From NCBI RefSeq assembly GCF_009755815.1, contig NZ_WRPK01000002.1, positions 310,001 to 374,000 of the forward strand: DNA of 64,000 bases, in the 5' to 3' direction. The notes beneath the pieces were generated by a model. The model saw only the letters and a list, made by a program, of their open reading frames with translations, made no database searches and was not told the origin of the DNA. A program made the position numbers and the translations under genes. How positions within the stretch are numbered: the stretch's first letter is position 1; each line of letters begins with the position of its first letter. This DNA comes from Flavisphingomonas formosensis (GTDB lineage: Bacteria; Pseudomonadota; Alphaproteobacteria; Sphingomonadales; Sphingomonadaceae). This document shows, piece by piece, positions 45,832 through 54,592 of this stretch.

Positions 45832-46613
45832 CGGCTTTCCAGGTCCTTGATGAATTGAATGTCGCGCTGCAGCCCGAGAAAGCGCAGGCCGCCGTCCAGG
45901 GTAATGGTCTGGCCGGTATAGGTCGGGGTGGCGACGATGAACCGCAACGCGTCCACGATCTGCTCCGGGTAGACGCCATGGCCGAGCGGATTATAGGCGT
46001 GGACCGCTGCAAAATTCGCCTCGCTCTGTTCGCCCGACACGAGCGTGACGGACGGCGCGATCGCCGCAACGCGAATGCCCCGCGAGGCGAGCACGCGGGC
46101 GCTGAGTTCGGTGAGCCCCGCGAGACCGAATTTGGAGATGGTGTAGCTGAAGAAGTCGGTGTTGGGCGCCGAAAGCTTGGCATCCAGGATGTTGACGATC
46201 AGCCCTGGCACCCCGCTCGGCACCGCCCGCGCGAATGCCTGCGAGAGGAGCGCCGGCGCGCGCAGATTCACGTCCATATGCGCGTCCCAGTCCGCGGCCG
46301 TGAAATCGTCGAAGCTGTCGAAGACGAAGCCGGAAGCGTTGTTCACCAGCAGGCCGGGCGGCGGCATGTCGCGCGCCGCATCCAGGATCAGCGCCGCCGC
46401 CGCGGGATCGGCGAGATCGGCCGCGACGCAATGGGCATGGCCGATCTCGGCCGCCAGCGCTTCGGCCGCTTCGGCCGAATCGCGGCAGTGGATCAGCACA
46501 TGCCAGCCATCGGCGGCAAGCGCGCGGCTTAGCGCGGCGCCGATGCGTCGTGCGCCCCCGGTGACGATCGCCGTGCGGGGCGACTCTTCGAGATTACCGA
46601 ATTCGGATGCCAT
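45828..46613 (-). CDS. SDR oxidoreductase, pteridine-reductase/FolM-like
   Basis: A 261-residue short-chain dehydrogenase. The cofactor motif TGGARRIGAALSRALAA has the Arg after the Gly-rich turn that typifies pteridine reductases (PTR1/FolM). The VNNASG motif follows, then a catalytic YTISK (Tyr-x3-Lys). The usual active-site Ser position before it is Asp in IVNILDAKLSAPN, also as in PTR1/FolM. Directly upstream of, and coupled to, folB, which supports a role in reduced pterin or folate recycling (dihydromonapterin or dihydrofolate reduction). The substrate is inferred. Start ATG 46611-46613. Confidence 0.85.
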   Translation of the reverse strand: MASEFGNLEESPRTAIVTGGARRIGAALSRALAADGWHVLIHCRDSAEAAEALAAEIGHAHCVAADLADPAAAALILDAARDMPPPGLLVNNASGFVFDSFDDFTAADWDAHMDVNLRAPALLSQAFARAVPSGVPGLIVNILDAKLSAPNTDFFSYTISKFGLAGLTELSARVLASRGIRVAAIAPSVTLVSGEQSEANFAAVHAYNPLGHGVYPEQIVDALRFIVATPTYTGQTITLDGGLRFLGLQRDIQFIKDLESR

Positions 46614-46735
46614 CCATAGGGCGGATAGCGTCTGCCCGAAAAACGGGCAAGGCGAAGCCGGCGGCGCAACGACGGGCCGAATGGGCCGTCGTCCCGCACT
46701 TGTCCACAAGCTTCCCCACGCATGGTGGGGATAAT

Positions 46736-47365
46736 TCACACACCGGCGCTGGGACGCTCCGCCATCGCCGCGTGCCAGCGCGCCACGGAAGGCCGCTCCA
46801 CGCTCTGCAGCTTGGTCGCACGGGCGAACTCCACCGCGACAAAGCCGCAAATATCAGCATAGCTGACGCTGCCCCCGGCGATCCACTCGCTCTCGCTCAG
46901 GCGCGCATCCATCACGTCCAGGAAGCGATCCCACATCGCCCGGCCGCGATCGACGAGGCCAGGCAGCTGCGGCATCGCCGGCCATTTTCCGCTGAGCGCA
47001 CGATCGGCGAAGAAAGGGCGGCTGTTGCGATAAGCATCGCCAACCGCGGCATAGCCCTCCGCCTCGATGCGGCGGGTCCAGGCCTCGATCCGCCCGATCT
47101 CCTCCGGCGTGGTGCCGAACAGCGGCGGATCGGGATGCAGTGCCTCAAAATACCGACAGATCGCCGAGGTCTCGTCCAGTACCGTGCCGTCCTCGAACGC
47201 CAGTGCCGGCACCGTGCCGCGCGGATTGATCGCCAGATAGGCAGGCGTCAGCTGCTCGTCGGTCTTGAGATCGACCATCACGCGATCGACATGGATTCCC
47301 TTCTCCGCAAGATACATGCGGACCTTCCGCGGGCTCGGCGCCCAGGGTGCATCATATAATTTCAT
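46736..47365 (-). CDS. Glutathione S-transferase family protein
   Basis: A 209-residue cytosolic GST with an N-terminal thioredoxin-like domain (MKLYDAPWAPSPRKVRMYLA) containing a Ser-Pro-x-x-Lys active-site region. The cis-Pro loop NPRGTVPALAFEDG and the glutathione gamma-Glu contact LDETSAICRY follow. The C-terminal helical domain has the N-capping VSYADICGFVAVEF. It could detoxify electrophiles or act in a catabolic pathway. The exact class is not determinable. Its start is divergent from the GNAT gene with 111 bases between. Confidence 0.9.
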   Translation of the reverse strand: MKLYDAPWAPSPRKVRMYLAEKGIHVDRVMVDLKTDEQLTPAYLAINPRGTVPALAFEDGTVLDETSAICRYFEALHPDPPLFGTTPEEIGRIEAWTRRIEAEGYAAVGDAYRNSRPFFADRALSGKWPAMPQLPGLVDRGRAMWDRFLDVMDARLSESEWIAGGSVSYADICGFVAVEFARATKLQSVERPSVARWHAAMAERPSAGV

Positions 47366-47476
47366 CGGAATATCGCTTTCCTTTCGTAGAGCGAACGCTA
47401 AAGCGCGCCGCGCCGGGCGTCCACATGGTGCGGCCGCATTCTTCATCCCCTCGCTGCGACAGGAGTATCTGGCAGA

Positions 47477-47995
47477 GTGATCGAGATCGTTCCCCTTTCC
47501 CGGGCCGCGCCGGACGCGGTGGAAGCGGTGTTGGATGCCGCCTTCGGAACCGATCGTCACGGCCGAACCGCCTATCGCATGCGCGCGGGCGTGCATGCGG
47601 TGCCGCACCTCTCCTTCGCAGCGTTCGACGGCGACGCGCTGATCGGCACGCTGCAGATGTGGCCGGTGGAACTGGCGCAGCCCGACGGCAGGGCGGAACC
47701 ATTGGTTCTGCTCGGGCCGGTTGCGGTGATCCCCTGTCGGCAACGCGACGGCATCGGCCGCAAGATGATGGACCATGCGCTGCGTGCGGCCGATTCTTCC
47801 GGCGAGACGGCGCTGATGCTCATCGGCGACCCGGAATATTATGGCCGCTTCTTCGGTTTCGATGCAGACGCGACGGGCAGCTGGGAGATACCGGGTCCGG
47901 TCGAACGGCGGCGCCTGCTCGCGCGCCTGACCGGCGGCCGCACACTGCCCGCTACGGGGGCAATTCGCCCCCGCCAGGCCGCTCTCGCCGGCTGA
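47477..47995 (+). CDS. GNAT-family N-acetyltransferase
   Basis: A 172-residue acetyltransferase. The acetyl-CoA pyrophosphate-binding loop is CRQRDGIGRKMMDHAL (R/Q-x-x-G-x-G), preceded by the LLGPVAVIP strand. The ALMLIGDPEYYGRFFGFDAD segment matches predicted N-acetyltransferases of the YhbS type. GTG 47477 behind AGGAG is the start. The acceptor is unknown. It stands alone between the divergent GST and the DUF1285 gene. Confidence 0.87.
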   Translation: MIEIVPLSRAAPDAVEAVLDAAFGTDRHGRTAYRMRAGVHAVPHLSFAAFDGDALIGTLQMWPVELAQPDGRAEPLVLLGPVAVIPCRQRDGIGRKMMDHALRAADSSGETALMLIGDPEYYGRFFGFDADATGSWEIPGPVERRRLLARLTGGRTLPATGAIRPRQAALAG

Positions 47996-48041
47996 TCCTC
48001 CCGGATTTGCACCTGCGGCCGCAATGGCATAACGCGGATCC

Positions 48042-48614
48042 ATGCCCGAGACCGCACCGCCTCCCGACGATCTAGCCGGCTTGTCGCTGGCCGAGATCGC
48101 GACGCGGGCGGCCGAACGGAAGCTGCCTCCGGTCGAGACATGGAACCCGAGCCGCACGGGGCCGAGCGACATGCGCATCGCTCGCGACGGCACTTGGTTC
48201 CACGAGGGCTCGCCGATCGGCAGGGCACCGATGGTTCGGCTTTTCTCCTCCATCTTGCGGCGGGAGCCGGACGGGAGCCACGTGCTGGTGACCCCGGCCG
48301 AAAAGCTGAACATCGAAGTGGAGGATGCCCCTTTCGTTGCGGTCGAGCTCAAGACCGAGGGCAAGGGCCCGGCGCGGCGTCTCGCCTTTCGGCTGAATAC
48401 CGGCGACATGGTGGTGGCTGATGCCACCCATTCGCTGCGCTTCGAGTCGCGCGAGGACGGCCCCCATCCATATCTGCACGTCCGCGGCGGCCTGGAAGCG
48501 CTGGTCGTCCGTTCCGTCTACTATGAACTTGTCGAGCTCGCGCTCGACGAGAATGCGGCGCCGCCTGGCCTGTGGAGCGAAGGCGCCTTCTTTCCCCTGG
48601 AGCCGGACGCATGA
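48042..48614 (+). CDS. DUF1285 domain protein
   Basis: A 190-residue DUF1285 protein, a conserved proteobacterial family with solved structures but no known activity. Diagnostic stretches: DMRIARDGTWFHEGSPIGR, VRLFSSILRREPDG, YLVTP-like LVTPAEKLNIEVEDAPFVAV and VVRSVYYELVELALDE. It overlaps the NUDIX gene (ATGA), which in turn overlaps the CCA-adding enzyme. This DUF1285-NUDIX-cca order recurs in alphaproteobacteria and suggests a shared expression unit. Confidence 0.9.
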   Translation: MPETAPPPDDLAGLSLAEIATRAAERKLPPVETWNPSRTGPSDMRIARDGTWFHEGSPIGRAPMVRLFSSILRREPDGSHVLVTPAEKLNIEVEDAPFVAVELKTEGKGPARRLAFRLNTGDMVVADATHSLRFESREDGPHPYLHVRGGLEALVVRSVYYELVELALDENAAPPGLWSEGAFFPLEPDA

Positions 48615-49213
48615 CGCTTGCCGAACGGTTGCGCGTCGCGCTCGAAGAAGGGGCGCGCCGCGAAACGATTCATCTGACCAGCGATTTTCGCGATCATGAG
48701 CCGGACGGCCTGGAACCGTTCGCGCCGGCAGCGGTGCTCGTTCCGGTCACCGACCGATCCGATCCCGGCGTGCTGCTGACGCAGCGGACCGAAACGCTTC
48801 GCAAACATCCCGGGCAAATCTCCTTCCCCGGCGGCCGGATGGACCCGGATGATGACGGGCCGATCGCTACCGCGCTGCGCGAAGCCGAGGAGGAGATCGG
48901 GCTGCCGCCGAGCATGGTGCAGCTCATCGGCATCGCCGACCGCTACCGGACGGGCACGGGCTTCGAGATCACGCCGGTGATCGGGGTGATCCCGCCGGAT
49001 CTTGCGCTGGTGCCGAACGATGCCGAGGTCGCCGCGCTGTTCGAGGTGCCACTGTCCTTCCTGCTCGAACCGAGCAACCATGTCGAACAAGCGGTCGAAT
49101 GGCAGGGGCACGAGCGCCGGTTCTTCGAGCTCACCTGGCAGGATCGCCGCATCTGGGGCGCCACCGCGGGGATCATCGTCAACCTGGCACGCCGCCTCGC
49201 CTATCCCGCATGA
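48611..49213 (+). CDS. CoA pyrophosphatase-type NUDIX hydrolase
   Basis: A 200-residue NUDIX protein. The CoA-pyrophosphatase signature LRKHPGQISFPGGRMD lies just before the Nudix box, whose core reads ALREAEEEIGLPP with the metal-binding Glu residues. The GYRTGTGFEITPVIGVI-type region also fits the NudL/YeaB family, which removes phosphoadenosine from CoA derivatives. The first Glu of the classical box is replaced by Asp in the MDPDDDG segment. ATG 48611 overlaps the DUF1285 stop, and the stop overlaps the start of the CCA enzyme. Confidence 0.9.
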   Translation: MTLAERLRVALEEGARRETIHLTSDFRDHEPDGLEPFAPAAVLVPVTDRSDPGVLLTQRTETLRKHPGQISFPGGRMDPDDDGPIATALREAEEEIGLPPSMVQLIGIADRYRTGTGFEITPVIGVIPPDLALVPNDAEVAALFEVPLSFLLEPSNHVEQAVEWQGHERRFFELTWQDRRIWGATAGIIVNLARRLAYPA

Positions 49214-50424
49214 GTACCGACACCTATCTGCCCGACGCTGAATGGCGCAGCCGCCCGGGCCTTGCCGAACTGCTCGATGTGCTGGGCGGCCGCCAAGGGC
49301 AGATCCGTTTCGTCGGCGGCGCAGTGCGCGACACGCTGCTGAGCCTTCCCGTCGCCGACATAGATTGCGCCACCGTATTGCTTCCGCAGGAGGTGCTCGA
49401 CAGAGTAAGGCAGGCGGGCCTGAAGGCCGTTCCGACCGGCATAGCCCATGGCACGATCACCGCGGTCACGCCGGGCGGCCCGGTGGAAGTCACCACGCTG
49501 CGCCGTGATGTCTCCACCGACGGACGGCGGGCGACCGTCGCCTTCACCGAAGACTGGCAAGAGGATGCCGCGCGACGCGATTTCACCATCAACGCCCTGT
49601 CGGCGGAGCCGGTGAGCGGGCGCATCCATGACTATTTCGGCGGCCTCGCCGATCTTTGCCAAGGTCGTGTCCGCTTCATCGGCGAACCGCTGACGCGAAT
49701 CGCGGAGGACCATCTTCGTATCCTGCGCTTCTTCCGCTTCCACGCCCGCTTCGGAAAAGGAGCGCCCGATGCGGATGCCCTCGCCGCCTGCGCGGCCCGC
49801 GCCAACGACCTGATGGCCCTTTCCCGCGAGCGGATCGCCGACGAGTTGCTGAAGCTCCTCGCCGTCGAGGATCCCGCCCCTGCGTTCGCGACGATGCTCG
49901 AACATGGGATCTGGAGGCCGGTGCTTCCCGAGATCGACCTGCAGGGCCTCGCTCGGCTTCGCGCGCTGATCGAACGCGAACGAGCGGCCGGCCTCGGACC
50001 GGACCCGCTTCGCCGGCTCGCCGCGCTGCTCCCCCCGGATCCGCCGCTGGCGACCGCGCTGGCGGTGCGGCTCAAGCTTTCCAACGCGGCGCAACGCCGT
50101 CTCGCCGCGGCAGCAGGGCGGACCGAAGAGGTCGAGCCGTTGCGCGCGCTCGCCTATCGGCTCGGCCGGGAGGAGGCGATCGATAGGCTCTTGCTATCGG
50201 AACGGGACGTCGCGGCGCTTGCGGAGCTGGAGGGCTGGGATCGCCCGCGCCTGCCGCTCGGCGGCGGTGACCTGATTGCGATGGGGCTACCGGCCGGGCC
50301 GGTCGTCGCCAAGACGCTGCAGGCTGTGGAAGCGCGCTGGATCGCCGAGGATTTTCCGGCCCACGCGCGCGCGCTTGCGCTCGCTCAGGAAGCGGTCGAT
50401 CAGTTGTTGCGGCCGGCCCAATAA
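49210..50424 (+). CDS. CCA tRNA nucleotidyltransferase / poly(A) polymerase family protein
   Basis: A 404-residue class II nucleotidyltransferase that would repair or add CCA at tRNA 3' ends. The head domain has FVGGAVRDTLL, the catalytic DxD in VADIDCAT, and RRDFTINAL. RIAEDHLRILRFFRFHARFG marks the neck. An alphaproteobacterial-type C-terminal helical domain follows. The visible tRNA-Ala gene encodes its own CCA, so repair or maturation of other tRNAs is the likely role. Start ATG 49210 overlaps the NUDIX stop. Its last 25 bases overlap the 3' end of the oppositely oriented EAL gene. Confidence 0.92.
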   Translation: MSTDTYLPDAEWRSRPGLAELLDVLGGRQGQIRFVGGAVRDTLLSLPVADIDCATVLLPQEVLDRVRQAGLKAVPTGIAHGTITAVTPGGPVEVTTLRRDVSTDGRRATVAFTEDWQEDAARRDFTINALSAEPVSGRIHDYFGGLADLCQGRVRFIGEPLTRIAEDHLRILRFFRFHARFGKGAPDADALAACAARANDLMALSRERIADELLKLLAVEDPAPAFATMLEHGIWRPVLPEIDLQGLARLRALIERERAAGLGPDPLRRLAALLPPDPPLATALAVRLKLSNAAQRRLAAAAGRTEEVEPLRALAYRLGREEAIDRLLLSERDVAALAELEGWDRPRLPLGGGDLIAMGLPAGPVVAKTLQAVEARWIAEDFPAHARALALAQEAVDQLLRPAQ

Positions 50425-52163
50425 GCAAAGGCCGCATCCGCTGTCAGCGGCTCTGAAAAATAGAAGCCCTGCCCGGCCGAGCAACCCAGCGCCGTCAGTG
50501 TCTCTGCCAGTTCCACAGATTCGATACCCTCGGCCGTGGTCGACATGCCCAGCGATTCGGCCAGGCTCAGCACCGCGCGCACGATCGCGAGCGAATCGCG
50601 ATCGGTGAGCATCCGGCCAACGAAGCTCCGATCGATCTTGAGCATGTCGATCGGCAGCTTCTGCAGAAAGGCGAGACTGGAATAGCCTGTGCCGAAATCG
50701 TCCATCGCGATCTCGGTATCGATCCGTTTCAGCTCTTCGAGCACGCGATTCGCTCGCTCGGGATCGGCGATGATCGCGCTTTCGGTGATTTCGATCATCA
50801 ACCGGTCGCCTCCGAGCCCATGCGCGGCCAGAGCCTCGGTAATCGTCGTCGCCATGTCGTCGCGCGTGATCTGGATCGGCGAGACGTTCACCCCCATGCG
50901 CACCGGCAGCAGCATGCCTGCGCGTCGATCCCAATCCGCGAGCGTACGCATCGCGGCATCCAGCGCCCAGCGGCCAAGCGGCAGGATGAGGCCCGATTCT
51001 TCCGCCACGGGGATGAAGTCGATCGGCGACATCACCCGGCCGTCATCGTGCGTCCAGCGCGAAAGCGCCTCGAAACCGGTTACCCGACCGCTCGCCAGAT
51101 GGATCAGCGGCTGGAACGCCAGGGTGAGCTTGTCCCCCTCAATAGCTCGCCGCAACTCCGTCTCGATGCTGAAGCGGCGACGGGCTATGCTCGCCTCCTC
51201 CGCCTCGTAGATTTCGACGCGGCCCGATTGCTTGGCGCGCTTGAGCGCGAACTGGGCGTTGCGCAGCAGATCCTCGGACGAGACGGTCTCCACGCCGAGC
51301 AACGCGCATCCGATCGCGCAATCGACCCGGAATTCCAGTTCGGAAAGGCGGAAGGGCGTCAAGAGCGTGGCCTGGATGCGCTTGGCGGCCTGCAAGGCAT
51401 CGTCCGGCCCGTCGTGCAGGCGCAGCAGGATGCCGAACTCGTCACCGCCGATCCGCGCCAGCATGTCGCCGCCGCGGAGCACCGACACGAGACGGCGAGC
51501 CACTGTGATGATCAGTTCGTCGCCGGCAAGCGACCCCATCGAATCGTTGATCCGGCTGAACCGGTTGAGGTCCACCACCATCACCGCGAAGTTTCCGGCG
51601 GCGTCGGGAGCATGCATCGCGGAATCGACCGCACCGTTGAAGGCCGAACGGTTGGGTAGGCCGGTCAGGCTGTCGCGGAGCATTTCGGCGCGCAGGCTGC
51701 GCTGCGTCTCGATCTCGGTCGTGCGGTCGACAAGGGACAGCAGACAGCGCCCGTTCCCGCCGCGAGGCGGCAGCTGCGCCAGCCGCACGATGAAATGGCG
51801 ACCGCTGATCGCGCCGCCCTCTTGCCATTCGAATTCGCGAGCGCCGGCCGAACTCTGAAAAAAATCACGAATCGCCTCGCTCAATCCGCGGCGGCTCAGC
51901 AAGGGTATGCTGCCGTCGCTGTCGCCGAAAGCGACCATCGAGCTGCTCACCATGTCGTAACGCGCATTCGCCGCGATGATCGCAGCGCTGCCCTCCATGA
52001 GTCCGATCACCGCCGCCGCGATGGGCAATGCATCCAGATATTCCTGCAGCGGCTCGGCATTTCCAGCATCTTCCTGCCCTTGCGCATCGGCGACGGGCGA
52101 CGGGCGAGCGGAATGCTCTTCTTCCTTCTCGGGATTCTCAGGGTTCCGGCGCGTCGACTGCAT
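50400..52163 (-). CDS. PAS-GGDEF-EAL c-di-GMP signalling protein
   Basis: A 587-residue soluble bifunctional protein. An N-terminal PAS-like sensor domain (about 40-150) precedes a diguanylate cyclase domain with an intact GGDEF (239-243) and an inhibitory I-site RxxD (Arg230-Asp233) five residues before it. The EAL domain begins at Glu365-Ala-Leu and retains the metal and base residues (NVSPIQ, ITES, DDFGTGYSS, EGIE). Both activities therefore look possible. No membrane helix. The 3' end overlaps the CCA-enzyme gene tail to tail by 25 bases. Confidence 0.93.
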   Translation of the reverse strand: MQSTRRNPENPEKEEEHSARPSPVADAQGQEDAGNAEPLQEYLDALPIAAAVIGLMEGSAAIIAANARYDMVSSSMVAFGDSDGSIPLLSRRGLSEAIRDFFQSSAGAREFEWQEGGAISGRHFIVRLAQLPPRGGNGRCLLSLVDRTTEIETQRSLRAEMLRDSLTGLPNRSAFNGAVDSAMHAPDAAGNFAVMVVDLNRFSRINDSMGSLAGDELIITVARRLVSVLRGGDMLARIGGDEFGILLRLHDGPDDALQAAKRIQATLLTPFRLSELEFRVDCAIGCALLGVETVSSEDLLRNAQFALKRAKQSGRVEIYEAEEASIARRRFSIETELRRAIEGDKLTLAFQPLIHLASGRVTGFEALSRWTHDDGRVMSPIDFIPVAEESGLILPLGRWALDAAMRTLADWDRRAGMLLPVRMGVNVSPIQITRDDMATTITEALAAHGLGGDRLMIEITESAIIADPERANRVLEELKRIDTEIAMDDFGTGYSSLAFLQKLPIDMLKIDRSFVGRMLTDRDSLAIVRAVLSLAESLGMSTTAEGIESVELAETLTALGCSAGQGFYFSEPLTADAAFAYWAGRNN

Positions 52164-52223
52164 CGACCGAGCCTTATCCCAAAGCGGTTAATTTCTGCTT
52201 TCGGACAGCTCCGAATTTCCGCA

Positions 52224-54470
52224 TCAGAAGCGGTTGTCGCGCGGGAACCCGATGGGCGGCATACGGCCGCCCGCGCCGCGCGCAGTGCGCCAGGGCGTAA
52301 GATCTGTCTCCGTGCGGGTCCGTCCGGTCTCTCCGCCCATCGCCCAGGACAATCCATCGGTGAAGCGGAAGGCGATCGCATCCGAGAGGCCGCCATCGCG
52401 ATAGCGCTGCAACTGGACGCCCGAACCGCGTGCCATTTCAGGCAGTTCGCCGAGCGGGAAGACCACCAGCTTGCGGTTTTCGCCGATCACCGCTGCATAA
52501 TCGGCCCCCTCGGGCACAGGCCGAACGACCTTGAGCCGAGCGCCGGTGCGCAGATTCACCACCTGCTTGCCCTTGCGGGTCTCGGCGATGATCTCCTCCA
52601 TTTTGGCGATGAAACCGCGTCCGTCCGAGGCGGCCAGCAACAGCCGGCCGCCGGTGCGCGTCGGCAGCAGGGCGCTGAAGCCCGCCTCCCCCTCGATATC
52701 CACCATCAGCCGCACCGGTTCGCCGAAACCGCGCCCGCCGGGCAGCTTGTCGGCCGCCAGCGTGTAGAAGCGACCATTGTCCGCGGCGAGCAACAGCTTG
52801 TCGGTAGTCTGCGCGTGGAAGGCGAAGAGCGGGCCGTCCCCTTCCTTGAACTTCAGCGTGTCGGCAGAGGCGAGATCGCCATGGCCCTTCATCGCCCGGA
52901 TCCAGCCGCGCTGGGAGAGGATCACGGTGATCGGCTCCCGCTCGATCATCGCTTCCAGCGGTATTTCGCGCGCGGGGCCAGCCTCCTCGATCAGCGTGCG
53001 GCGGCGGCCGATCTCCGTTTCCGGCGAATAGCGCTCGCGCAGCTTGGCAAGATCCTTCTTGAGCCGGGTGCGCTGGCGTGCCGGGCTCTCGATCAGCGCG
53101 GCGAGGCCCTTGCCTTCCTCATCCAGCTTGTCGCGCTCCTTGCGGATCTCCATTTCCTCGAGCCGGCGCAGAGAGCGTAGGCGCATGTTGAGGATAGCCT
53201 CCGCCTGCCGATCGGTGAGGCCGAATTCGGCCATCATCACCGGCTTCGGCTCATCCTCGGTCCGGATGATCTCGATGACGCGATCGAGGTTGAGATAGAC
53301 GATCAGATAGCCGTCGAGCAGCTCGATCCGATCCTCGATCTTGGCCAGCCGGTGCTTCGAACGCCGCACCAGCACCTCGAACTGGTGCGCGAGCCATGCT
53401 GACAGCGCCTCGTCGAGGCTCATCACACGCGGCGTGCGATTGGCGTCGAGCACGTTGAGGTTGAGTGGGACGCGTACTTCCAGATCGGAGAGGCGGAACA
53501 GGCTGTCCATCAGCATCTGCGCGTCGACGGTGCGCGCACGCGGCTCCAGCACAATGCGGATCTCGGCGTCGCTCTCGTCGCGGACATCGTCGAGGATGGG
53601 CAGTTTCTTCTCGCCGATCAGCGCGGCAATCTGCTCGATCAGCTTGGATTTCTGCACGCCATAGGGGATCTCGGTGACAACCGCAGCCCAGGTGCCGCGG
53701 CCGAGATCCTCGACAGTCCAGCGCGCCCGCACGCGGAAGCCACCGCGCCCGGTGGCATAGGCTTCCGCGATCGCCGCGGGCGAATCGACGATCTGGCCGC
53801 CGGTCGGGAAATCGGGGGCCTTCACATGCTGCAGCACCCCCGCCAGACCGGCCTGCGGCTCGTCGATCAGCAGTGTCGCCGCATCGATCAGCTCGGCCAC
53901 ATTGTGCGGCGGGATCGACGTCGCCATGCCGACCGCGATGCCGCTGGCACCGTTGGCGAGCAGATTCGGGAAAAGGCCGGGAAAGACCTCGGGCTCCTCT
54001 TCCTCGCCATTATAGGTGGGCCGATAGTCGACCGTCCCTTCGTCGAGCCCCTCCATGAGCTCGATCGCGGCCTGGGTCAGCCGCGCCTCGGTGTAGCGAT
54101 AGGCTGCGGCGTTATCCCCATCGATATTGCCGAAATTGCCCTGCCCGTCGACCAGCGGATAGCGCAGCGCAAAAGTCTGCGCGAGGCGCACCATCGCATC
54201 GTAGACCGACGTGTCGCCGTGGGGATGATATTTGCCGATCGTGTCGCCGACGACGCGCGCGCTCTTCTTATACGCGGCGGCCGGCTCCAGCCGGAGCAAC
54301 CGCATCGCCCACAAGAGGCGGCGATGCACCGGCTTCAGCCCATCTCGCACGTCCGGCAGGGACCGCGCGGTGATCGTGGAGAGCGCATAGACGAGATAGC
54401 GTTCGGAAAGCGCGCTATCGAAGGGGGCGTCGACGATCTGGTCGAAAGGATCGGAGGAGGGAGAAGCCAT
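52224..54470 (-). CDS. parC: DNA topoisomerase IV subunit A
   Basis: A 748-residue type II topoisomerase subunit that decatenates chromosomes. The catalytic tyrosine is Tyr126 in AAYRYTEARL. The winged-helix region KYHPHGDTSVYDAMVRLAQ (residues 80-98) covers the quinolone-resistance segment: the position equal to E. coli ParC Ser80 is Thr87 and Glu84 is Asp91. The length and a divergent C-terminal beta-pinwheel with short blades fit ParC, not GyrA (about 900 with a GyrA-box). parE is not in the window. Confidence 0.93.
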   Translation of the reverse strand: MASPSSDPFDQIVDAPFDSALSERYLVYALSTITARSLPDVRDGLKPVHRRLLWAMRLLRLEPAAAYKKSARVVGDTIGKYHPHGDTSVYDAMVRLAQTFALRYPLVDGQGNFGNIDGDNAAAYRYTEARLTQAAIELMEGLDEGTVDYRPTYNGEEEEPEVFPGLFPNLLANGASGIAVGMATSIPPHNVAELIDAATLLIDEPQAGLAGVLQHVKAPDFPTGGQIVDSPAAIAEAYATGRGGFRVRARWTVEDLGRGTWAAVVTEIPYGVQKSKLIEQIAALIGEKKLPILDDVRDESDAEIRIVLEPRARTVDAQMLMDSLFRLSDLEVRVPLNLNVLDANRTPRVMSLDEALSAWLAHQFEVLVRRSKHRLAKIEDRIELLDGYLIVYLNLDRVIEIIRTEDEPKPVMMAEFGLTDRQAEAILNMRLRSLRRLEEMEIRKERDKLDEEGKGLAALIESPARQRTRLKKDLAKLRERYSPETEIGRRRTLIEEAGPAREIPLEAMIEREPITVILSQRGWIRAMKGHGDLASADTLKFKEGDGPLFAFHAQTTDKLLLAADNGRFYTLAADKLPGGRGFGEPVRLMVDIEGEAGFSALLPTRTGGRLLLAASDGRGFIAKMEEIIAETRKGKQVVNLRTGARLKVVRPVPEGADYAAVIGENRKLVVFPLGELPEMARGSGVQLQRYRDGGLSDAIAFRFTDGLSWAMGGETGRTRTETDLTPWRTARGAGGRMPPIGFPRDNRF

Positions 54471-54592
54471 GATCCCGGCTGGTAGCAGGCGCGAATCCGC
54501 TTTGGAACCGGGCGCGCGTCACTTCCGTCCTCGCAATCCCTTTCATTCGCCGCGGGTCGGGATCAAAGGCGCCCGGCTTCTCCACCCCTCGG

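Noticed and set aside
46700-46734. DnaA-box-like 9-mers TTGTCCACA (46700-46708) and TTATCCCCA (minus strand, 46734-46726)
   Set aside because: Only two imperfect boxes in a 122-base gap, with no AT-rich unwinding element, no dnaA/hemE-type origin neighbours and no cluster of boxes.
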